Source: an uncultured Verrucomicrobiota bacterium
GTDB taxonomy: Bacteria; Verrucomicrobiota; Kiritimatiellia; RFP12; UBA3636
Direction: 5' to 3'
Assembly: GCA_949295265.1 (NCBI GenBank)
Contig: CASFKR010000012.1
Location: forward strand, 1-39,147
Length of the DNA stretch: 39,147 nt
Every line of letters begins with the position of its first letter. Position 1 is the stretch's first letter. The notes under the pieces were generated by a model. It saw only the letters and a list, made by a program, of their open reading frames with translations. It ran no database searches and was not told the DNA's origin. Positions 8,199 through 14,399 of the stretch are shown in pieces. A program made the position numbers and the translations under genes.

Positions 8199-9008
8199 AT
8201 GAACGCAGCTGAAAAAACGGCCGCCGCGCATCCGGCGCGCTTCGCCGGAAAGGTCGTTCTCGTCACCGGCGCCGTGCGCAATACCGGTCTGGCCATCGCC
8301 GAGGCGTTCGCCCGCGAAGGCGCGTGCGTCATCCTCAACGGCCGCCGCGCAGATGCGGTGCAGCGCGAAGCCGCGCGCATCCGCGAAGAAACGGGCGCCG
8401 ACGTCATGGAGGGCGTCTGCGACATCGCCCGCCAGGAGGCGGTCGACGCCCTCTTCGCGCAGATTCGCGAACGGTACGGCCGCCTGGACGTGCTCGTCAA
8501 CAACGCCGTTCTGCAGGCGCAGGGCTACACGCTCCTGGACAATCCGCGCCCGGTGCTGGAAGAGACCTTTGCCACCAACATCTTCGGCGTCTACGCCTGC
8601 AGCCAGGGCGCCGCCCGCCTGATGGCGGAGCAGGGGCACGGCGCCATCGTCAACATCGGCTCGAACACCGCGGAACGCGCCATCAAAGGCCGCACCGTGT
8701 ACGTCGCCTCCAAGGCGGCGGTCGACGGGCTGACGCGCGCGATGGCGGTCGAGCTCGGGCCGATGGGCATCCACGTCAACATGGTCGTCGCCGGCTACAT
8801 CCGCACGCCCCGCTGGGATGTCCTGCCGCCCGGCGCCGCGGAACGGCGCCGCGCCAATGTGCCGCTCGGCCGCGAGGCGACGGGCGACGACATTGCACGC
8901 GCGGTGCTCTTCCTCGCCTCTGAGGAAGCCTCGTGCATCCAGGGTGCGCGCCTTGCCGTCGACGGCGGCTCTCTCGCTCAGCTCTACCCCGCAGATTGCG
9001 ACTGCTGA
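8199..9008 (+). CDS. Short-chain dehydrogenase/reductase (SDR)
   Basis: This 269-residue Rossmann-fold enzyme has the classical SDR motifs. The cofactor loop TGAVRNTG is at 23-30 and NNAV at 101-104. The catalytic residues are Ser155, Tyr168 and Lys172 in YVASK. The C-terminal segment FLASEEASCIQGARLAVDGG is typical of sugar and sugar-acid oxidising SDRs. The glycine loop is slightly unusual, with Thr-Gly-Ala-Val-Arg-Asn in place of the common TGxxxGIG. The gene starts 10 bases after the dehydratase and ends at a clear terminator, so the two form a two-gene operon. Oxidation or reduction of a sugar, lactone or keto-deoxy acid in the same pathway is an inference from context. Confidence 0.88.
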   Translation: MNAAEKTAAAHPARFAGKVVLVTGAVRNTGLAIAEAFAREGACVILNGRRADAVQREAARIREETGADVMEGVCDIARQEAVDALFAQIRERYGRLDVLVNNAVLQAQGYTLLDNPRPVLEETFATNIFGVYACSQGAARLMAEQGHGAIVNIGSNTAERAIKGRTVYVASKAAVDGLTRAMAVELGPMGIHVNMVVAGYIRTPRWDVLPPGAAERRRANVPLGREATGDDIARAVLFLASEEASCIQGARLAVDGGSLAQLYPADCDC

Positions 9009-9045
9009 GCGCTGTCTCTGTCCTTCCTTTCCACTCCCAACCATA

Positions 9046-9083
9046 CCCTGGAGGCGTCTCCGTGCGCCTCCAGGGCGCTTTTT
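9046..9083 (+). terminator. Intrinsic terminator after the dehydratase-SDR operon
   Basis: A perfect 11-bp stem (CCCTGGAGGCG at 9046-9056 with CGCCTCCAGGG at 9065-9075) carries an 8-base loop. It is followed by CGC and five T residues at 9079-9083. It lies 38 bases after the SDR stop. Confidence 0.88.
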
Positions 9084-9270
9084 CGTCCCCGGCGCCTCTC
9101 CGACCCCGCAAAATGCGGGTACGGATGTGAAGAATCGGGAAATGGGATACAATGAACGCCGGACCGGGGAACCGCGCGGATACACTCCGCGCACGCCCCT
9201 TCCCTGCAGCTGCGGGCAAGCCCGCAGCGTTGCACCCTTGTTGATTTCTCCGATTGAAGGAACACGAACC

Positions 9271-10395
9271 ATGACGGTCTTTGATCCCGGCACAAAGAAT
9301 TTCGGTTTCGGCGCCATGCGCCTGCCCATGAAGGGCGAGGAAGTGGATACAGACGAATTTTCCCGGATGGTCGATGCCTTTCTGGAAGCCGGATTCCAAT
9401 ACTTCGACACCGCGCACGGCTATCTGGGCGGCAAAAGCGAGACGGCGCTGAAAACGTGCCTGACCGGACGCTATCCGCGCGATCGCTATCTGCTCGCCGA
9501 CAAGCTCACGGCCCCGTATTTCAAGAAGGAGGAAGACATCCGCCCCTTCTTCCAGAGTCAGCTCGACGCCTGCGGTGTTTCGTACTTCGATTTTTACCTG
9601 ATGCACGCGCAGAATGCGGGCAACTTCCCGCACTTCAAGGCATGCCGCGCGTACGAAACGGCCTTCGCCCTGAAAGCCGAGGGGAAAATCCGGCATGTCG
9701 GCATTTCGTTCCACGACCGCGCGGCGGTACTCGATCGGATTCTGACCGAATACCCGCAGATTGAGGCTGTGCAGATTCAGTTCAATTACGCCGACTATGA
9801 CGATGCCTCCGTGGAGAGCCGCAAGTGCTACGATGTCTGCGTGCGCCACGGCAAACCGGTCATCGTCATGGAACCGGTCAAGGGCGGCACCCTCGTCAAA
9901 CTGCCGGAAAAAGCCAAAGCGATTCTGGAGCGGCTGCAGGGCGGCTCCATCGCCAGCTACGCCATCCGATTCGCCGCCAGCTTCGATAACGTCCGGATGG
10001 TTCTCTCCGGCATGAGCAACATGGAGCAGGTCGAGGACAACATCCGGACCATGCGCGACTTCAAACCGCTCGATGACCGCGAAAAGTCCGCCATCGAGGA
10101 GGTGCGCGCCGTCTTCCGCGCCCTGCACGTCATTCCCTGCACGGCTTGCCGCTATTGCGTGGACGGCTGTCCGAAGCACATCCTGATTCCGGAACTTTTC
10201 GGCGATCTGAATGCCAAACAGGTTTATCAGGACTGGAACAGCGACTGGTACTACTCCGTGCACACGGAGAAGAACGGAAAGGCGTCCGACTGCATCCAGT
10301 GCGGGCAGTGCGAAAAAGCCTGCCCGCAGCATCTGGAAATCCGCAAACTCCTGAAAACCGTCGCCAGCGTCTTCGAAAAGAAAACCGGTGCCTGA
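9271..10395 (+). CDS. Aldo/keto reductase with C-terminal 2x[4Fe-4S] ferredoxin-like domain
   Basis: The product has 374 residues. A GAAGGA ribosome-binding site lies 9 bases before the ATG. Residues 1 to about 275 form an AKR barrel with the catalytic tetrad recognisable as Asp46, Tyr51 (FDTAHGYLGGKSE), Lys78 (ADKLT) and His112 (YLMH). The tail binds two clusters: Cys290, 293, 296 and 300 in CTACRYCVDGCP, and Cys341, 344, 347 and 351 in CIQCGQCEKACP. This architecture is common in strict anaerobes, where the enzyme probably takes electrons from ferredoxin or an internal iron-sulfur relay. The substrate is unknown. It has its own 260-base upstream gap after a terminator. A GCTGCGGGC-type inverted repeat lies in that leader at about 9210-9227, with no T tract. 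Confidence 0.9.
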   Translation: MTVFDPGTKNFGFGAMRLPMKGEEVDTDEFSRMVDAFLEAGFQYFDTAHGYLGGKSETALKTCLTGRYPRDRYLLADKLTAPYFKKEEDIRPFFQSQLDACGVSYFDFYLMHAQNAGNFPHFKACRAYETAFALKAEGKIRHVGISFHDRAAVLDRILTEYPQIEAVQIQFNYADYDDASVESRKCYDVCVRHGKPVIVMEPVKGGTLVKLPEKAKAILERLQGGSIASYAIRFAASFDNVRMVLSGMSNMEQVEDNIRTMRDFKPLDDREKSAIEEVRAVFRALHVIPCTACRYCVDGCPKHILIPELFGDLNAKQVYQDWNSDWYYSVHTEKNGKASDCIQCGQCEKACPQHLEIRKLLKTVASVFEKKTGA

Positions 10396-10416
10396 GCCGC
10401 CGCCGCGCTGCGTCGG

Positions 10417-10905
10417 TCAGCGCGCCGCGGCGCCGACTGCGCGCAGCAGGGCTTCGCACCCGAGGCGGACCTCGCGCAGCGTCTGCTCGAATTCGCCCGT
10501 GTACCACGGGTCGCTGATGACGCCGGGCGCATCGGTCCAGTCGAGCAGCAGCGAGACCTTCCGGTCTGGATCGCCGTCAAAGAGGCGCAGCAGATTGCGC
10601 CGGTTCTCCTCATCCATGCCGATGATGTGGTCCCACGCGCCGTATTCGTCTTTGCGGATGCGGCGCGCCCGTTTAGCGGAGGCATCGATGCCGAGGCGGC
10701 GCAACATCCGGAAAACGGGCGGATAGACCGGGTTGCCGAGTTCCTCGGCGGAAGTCGCGGCCGATGCCGCGAGAAAGTCATCGGACCGACCGGCGCGGGA
10801 GACCATTTCGCGGAAAATGAATTCTGCCATGGGGCTGCGGCAGATGTTGCCGTGGCAGACAAACAGAATCCGTTTCACTGCCCGTTTTTCTTCGTTGCTT
10901 TGCAT
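10417..10905 (-). CDS. Low-molecular-weight protein-tyrosine phosphatase
   Basis: The product has 162 residues from the ATG at 10905. A GTG at 10878 would give the more usual short N-terminus (VKRILFVCHGN) and is equally plausible. The CX5R phosphate loop CHGNICRS (Cys17 to Arg23) and the late general-acid motif SDPWYTGEF identify the family. Members remove phosphate from tyrosine-phosphorylated proteins, arginine phosphate or small molecules. Capsule or exopolysaccharide control is common, but no such genes are nearby. The gene is convergent with the AKR gene, with only 21 bases between the stop codons and no visible terminator. Confidence 0.9.
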   Translation of the reverse strand: MQSNEEKRAVKRILFVCHGNICRSPMAEFIFREMVSRAGRSDDFLAASAATSAEELGNPVYPPVFRMLRRLGIDASAKRARRIRKDEYGAWDHIIGMDEENRRNLLRLFDGDPDRKVSLLLDWTDAPGVISDPWYTGEFEQTLREVRLGCEALLRAVGAAAR

Positions 10906-10989
10906 ACCGGAACGATACCGATTCATCCCCCGCCGTGCAATCCGGCTCTTTCCCTGTTTTTGAACCGCACGCCTACTCCCGCTGATAAT

Positions 10990-11032
10990 GCGGGCGGGCG
11001 GCGTCTCAGGCGGTGGATCACCGCCCGCCCGC
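10990..11032. repeat. GC-rich palindromic repeat, 12-bp arms
   Basis: GCGGGCGGGCGG at 10990-11001 is exactly complementary to CCGCCCGCCCGC at 11021-11032. An alternative inner hairpin, GGCGGTGGATCACCGCC, occupies 11009-11025. Nearly the same sequence (TCTCAGGCGGTRGATYACCGCCCGC) recurs at 28877-28901 beside the transposase, so this is one copy of a dispersed palindromic element. It lies downstream of nrdG and upstream of the phosphatase gene. Confidence 0.7.
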
Positions 11033-11081
11033 TGCGAAGAGAGCGCAAGTGAAGCGGCGCCGGCGCGGCCCGCCGCCGGGG

Positions 11082-11645
11082 TCAGATTTCGGCGCGGGCG
11101 TTGCCCTGGGGCCCCATCCAGCCGGGGTCGGTGGTCCAGACGGGCGCATGGGCCGCCAGCGAGGCGGCGACATCGAGGATGCGCTGATTGCCGCTGCCCC
11201 GGAACAGGAGCAGCCGGTCGCGGCGCGCCTCCACAAAGGGTCCGTCCACGAGGATGTCGACGGCCCGCAAAAAGCGCAGCACATCGGGTTCGGTGCGGGC
11301 AAGCCCCATCAGCCCCTCCCAGGTGTAGCCGGAGTACACGGCGAGGTCGTAGCGCCCGTGAAGACGCTCCGCCAGATCCGCCAATGCGGCACACTGGGAG
11401 AACGGCTCCCCGCCGGAAAAGGTCACGCCCGTCGTGAGTGGATTGGCTGTAATGCGCTCCACCAGTTCGGAGACCGTGGTCCGGGTGCCCTTTCCGAAGG
11501 CCCACGTCTGGGGATTTTGACAGCCGGGACAATGATGCGGACAGCCTTGGACAAAGACGACGGCCCGTAAGCCCGGGCCGTCGGCAATCCCATCTTCATC
11601 AAAACCGGCGAGGTCAATGATGCGTTCCGGATCAGGCTCCGGCAT
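11082..11645 (-). CDS. nrdG: Anaerobic ribonucleotide reductase activating protein (radical SAM)
   Basis: This 187-residue radical-SAM protein has the CX3CX2C cluster motif at Cys35, Cys39 and Cys42 (CPHHCPGC), preceded by DGPGLRAVVFVQG. TFSGGEPF further on is the SAM-binding GGE motif. NrdG reduces SAM and places the glycyl radical on NrdD. The length fits NrdG and is too short for PflA-type activases with ferredoxin inserts. Its start overlaps the end of nrdD by 14 bases, which points to translational coupling in a two-gene operon. Confidence 0.94.
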   Translation of the reverse strand: MPEPDPERIIDLAGFDEDGIADGPGLRAVVFVQGCPHHCPGCQNPQTWAFGKGTRTTVSELVERITANPLTTGVTFSGGEPFSQCAALADLAERLHGRYDLAVYSGYTWEGLMGLARTEPDVLRFLRAVDILVDGPFVEARRDRLLLFRGSGNQRILDVAASLAAHAPVWTTDPGWMGPQGNARAEI

Positions 11646-13992
11646 TCTTTGCGTCCTCGTCCGGTTTCTGGCTGGAAAGACCGTGCTTCACGCGATCGTG
11701 CTCTTCGGCGCGCTTGGCGTTGTTGAACCGGTCGAGCGTGCCCACGAGATACCCCGTGATGCGGCGGATGCGTTCGAACTTGATGAGCTCGTCGGATTCG
11801 TGGCGGCCGCACTTGGGGCACACCTCGCCAATGACGCCATTGTACCCGCAGACCGGATCGCGGTCGACCGGGTGGTTGATGGAGCCGTAGCCGATGCCCA
11901 GATCGTGCATGGCGCGGACGACGGCTTCGAACGCCTTCGTGTTGCGGGCCATGTCGCCGTCGAGCTCGACGTAGGAGATGTGCCCGCCATTGGTGAGCGC
12001 GTGGTAGGGGGCTTCCTTGCGGAGCTTGTCGATGGCGGAAATCTTGTAGTAAACGGGGACGTGGAAGCTGTTCGTGTAGTAGTCGTGCTCGGTGATGCCG
12101 GGCAGGACGCCGAAGCGCTTCTTATCCATGCGGATGAAGCGGCCGGAAAGCCCCTCGGCGGGCGTGGCGATGAGGCTGAAGTTGAGCTTCGTCTTGCGCG
12201 CCATTTCGTCGGTGAATTCGCGCATGTGGCGCACGATGGCGAGGCCCTTCTCCTGCATTTCATCGCTCTCGCCGTGATGATGCCCGTAGAGCGCAATGAG
12301 CGTCTCGGCCAGACCGATGAAGCCGATGGTCAGCGTGCCGTGCTTGATGACCTCGCGCACTTCGTCATCCCAGTTGAGTTTGTCGGAATCGAGCCACACG
12401 CCCTGCCCCATGAGGAAGGGGAAGTTGCGCACGCGGCGGCGGGCCTGGATTTCGAAGCGGTCGAGCAGCTGCTGCGCGACGAGGCGGAGTTTCGCATCGA
12501 GCGAATCGTAGAACTTCTTCTCGTCGTGACCGGCGAGAATGGCGAGGCGCGGCAGGTTGATGGAGGTGAAGCTCAGATTGCCGCGGCCGGGGCTGATTTC
12601 GCGCGTGGGATCGTTCACGTTGGCCATCACGCGCGTGCGGCAACCCATGTAGGCGATTTCCGTCTCGGGGTGACCGGGCTTGTAGTACTGCAGGTTGAAC
12701 GGCGCATCGACGAACGAAAAGTTCGGGAAGAGGCGCTTGGCGCTCACGCGGCAGGAAAGCTGAAAAAGGTCGTAGTTGGGGTCACCCGGGTGATAGTTGA
12801 CGCCATCCTTGACGCGGAAAATCTGAATGGGGAAGATGGGTGTCTCGCCATGGCCGAGCCCCTTCTCGGTAGTCAGCAGGATGTTGCGCACGACCATGCG
12901 GCCTTCGGCGGAGGTATCCGTCCCGTAGTTGATGGACGAGAAGGGCGTCTGCGCGCCGGCACGGCTGTGCATGGTGTTGAGGTTGTGGATGACGGCCTCC
13001 ATCGCCTGATAGGTGGCATCATCGGTCTCGCGCAGCGCGGTACGGCGGGCGTGCTCCATGGCGCGGCGGGCCGTGTCCTCGCCGTACTGCGCAGCGAGAT
13101 CCGCGAGAAGCGTGGCATCGAAAGCGGGCGTTTCATCGAGGCGGGGGCGCTCGCCGGAGCGGGCGGCGGCGGCCTCGACGCGCGCCTTCACGGCATCAAG
13201 GGAGATTTCCTGCCCGGAGAGGAGCTGGAGCGCCTCGAAGAGGTCCATGCGGTAGCGCTTGCCGTAGGTCTTGGCGACACCCGGCGCGAGCCCGCGGTCG
13301 AACTGCGCAATCGACTGACCGCCGTGCTGGTCGTTCTGGTTGCTCTGGATGGCGATGCAGGCGAGGGCCGCGTAGCTGCGGATGTCGTTGGGTTCGCGCA
13401 GGAACCCGTGCCCCGTCGAGAAGCCGCCCTTGAAGAGCTTGACCAGATCGATCTGGCAGCAGGTCATCGTCAGCGCATAGAAATCGAAATCGTGGATGTG
13501 GATATCGCCATCCCGGTGGGCGCGGGCGTGCTCCGGGCGCAGAAGGAACTTTTCGTTGTACTCCTTGGCGCTCTCCGAGCCGTATTTGAGCATCATGCCC
13601 ATGGCGGTATCGCCGTCGACATTGGCGTTGTCGCGCTTCAGATCGCTATCCTTGGCGTCGCGCGACGTAATCTCGTCGAAGATGTGCATCAGCGTCGAGT
13701 TCTTCTCGCGCACACGGGTACGGTCCGCGCGGTAGAGGATGTAGGACTTGGCGACATCCTCAAAACCGGCATGCATGAGAGCCAGTTCGACGACATCCTG
13801 AATCTGCTCCACATTGGGAACCGAATCGGAGTACTTCTCATTGAGCAATTCGCCCGCAACGGCACCGACGCGGCGTGCGTCCGCCAGGTCACCACGCCCC
13901 ACGTCCTGCATCGCGCGGGAGATGGCATCCACGATTTTGCTTTCATCAAACGGGGTGACACGGCCATCCCGCTTCAAAATTTCTGTGACCAT
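11632..13992 (-). CDS. nrdD: Anaerobic ribonucleoside-triphosphate reductase (class III)
   Basis: The protein has 786 residues. Residues about 3-90 form an ATP-cone allosteric domain (EILKRDGRVTPFDESKI). The catalytic barrel follows, with NDQHGGQS, PFSSINYG and the cysteine-bearing strands FQLSCRV and YMGCRTRV. The C-terminal zinc region is NHPVDRDPVCGYNG...CPKCG, with three Cys and a nearby His. The glycyl-radical loop RRITGYLVG puts the radical at Gly747. The enzyme makes dNTPs without oxygen, using NrdG for activation. No Shine-Dalgarno sequence precedes the ATG; a run of eight U residues lies just upstream in the transcript (14002-14009). A long structured leader and an NrdR-like box lie further upstream. 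Confidence 0.96.
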   Translation of the reverse strand: MVTEILKRDGRVTPFDESKIVDAISRAMQDVGRGDLADARRVGAVAGELLNEKYSDSVPNVEQIQDVVELALMHAGFEDVAKSYILYRADRTRVREKNSTLMHIFDEITSRDAKDSDLKRDNANVDGDTAMGMMLKYGSESAKEYNEKFLLRPEHARAHRDGDIHIHDFDFYALTMTCCQIDLVKLFKGGFSTGHGFLREPNDIRSYAALACIAIQSNQNDQHGGQSIAQFDRGLAPGVAKTYGKRYRMDLFEALQLLSGQEISLDAVKARVEAAAARSGERPRLDETPAFDATLLADLAAQYGEDTARRAMEHARRTALRETDDATYQAMEAVIHNLNTMHSRAGAQTPFSSINYGTDTSAEGRMVVRNILLTTEKGLGHGETPIFPIQIFRVKDGVNYHPGDPNYDLFQLSCRVSAKRLFPNFSFVDAPFNLQYYKPGHPETEIAYMGCRTRVMANVNDPTREISPGRGNLSFTSINLPRLAILAGHDEKKFYDSLDAKLRLVAQQLLDRFEIQARRRVRNFPFLMGQGVWLDSDKLNWDDEVREVIKHGTLTIGFIGLAETLIALYGHHHGESDEMQEKGLAIVRHMREFTDEMARKTKLNFSLIATPAEGLSGRFIRMDKKRFGVLPGITEHDYYTNSFHVPVYYKISAIDKLRKEAPYHALTNGGHISYVELDGDMARNTKAFEAVVRAMHDLGIGYGSINHPVDRDPVCGYNGVIGEVCPKCGRHESDELIKFERIRRITGYLVGTLDRFNNAKRAEEHDRVKHGLSSQKPDEDAKNAGA

Positions 13993-14135
13993 AGCTGCGG
14001 TAAAAAAAACGGATTAAATCGTTATGCCGTCCAAACGGCGGAAAAGAGGTTGCCAAGATTCATACGGGTAAAAACCCGGACTGCGCAGGGCTCCCCGGAA
14101 AAAGGCGATTCAGCCGGACGGGGTCTTTCGGCGCA

Positions 14136-14275
14136 GGTTCAAAACCGGGTTCCAAGAGCGTCCCGGCAAGCGGTTTTGAGCCACTTTGGCGTTCGGTGGC
14201 AACATTGTTTCTACCATAGCCTCCCGCACCCGCGCAACCGTCCAGACGGGTTCAAAACGGCCGCTATGGAAACAA
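14136..14275 (-). ncRNA. Structured 5' leader of nrdDG (candidate cis-regulatory RNA)
   Basis: Read in the nrdD direction, two long helices are visible. P1 pairs UUGUUUCCAUAGC (14275-14263) with GCUAUGG, a UAG bulge and AAACAA (14220-14205), giving 13 bp. P2 pairs GGCUCAAAACCG (14182-14171) with CGGUUUUGAACC (14147-14136), 11 of 12. The P1 loop carries a second copy of the P2 3' arm, CGUUUUGAACC (14259-14249), which could compete for GGCUCAAAAC. A small CGGGU/ACCCG hairpin at 14065-14078 and a U8 tract at 14009-14002 follow before the nrdD start. Two strands competing for one partner is what a switch or attenuator needs. I do not recognise a known riboswitch class. No B12 aptamer core (the GCCACUG element) is seen. 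Confidence 0.5.
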
Positions 14276-14345
14276 CCCGTTGAAAACTGTGCACTTATCC
14301 GCGACAAAAAAAATATCTATCCGTTGCGGCAAGGGAAGCACGCCA

Positions 14346-14361
14346 CTACAATATCTTGTGG
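14346..14361 (-). promoter_or_regulatory. NrdR-like box upstream of nrdD
   Basis: Minus-strand CCACAAGATATTGTAG matches 12 of 16 positions of the NrdR consensus acaCwAtATaTwGtgt as I remember it, including the whole CWA..ATATWG core. A weaker related site (GATAGATATT) lies 38 bases closer to nrdD; the usual tandem spacing is about 31-32 bases, so the pair is imperfect. The box is about 355 bases from the nrdD ATG. A long leader would place the promoter there. Confidence 0.45.
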
Positions 14362-14399
14362 TCTGTGCAAATGGTTCAGAGCCCCGTTTCCGGGGGGCC

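Noticed and set aside
9125-9153. Promoter of the AKR gene with TACAAT at 9148-9153
   Set aside because: The -10 is good, but there is no acceptable -35 at the right distance, so I do not annotate it.
14136-14275. Cobalamin (AdoCbl) riboswitch upstream of the ribonucleotide reductase
   Set aside because: The conserved B12-box and GCCACUG elements are not found, and class III reductases do not need B12.
11617-14283. Long plus-strand frame opposite nrdDG
   Set aside because: Antisense shadow of two complete, well-recognised genes.
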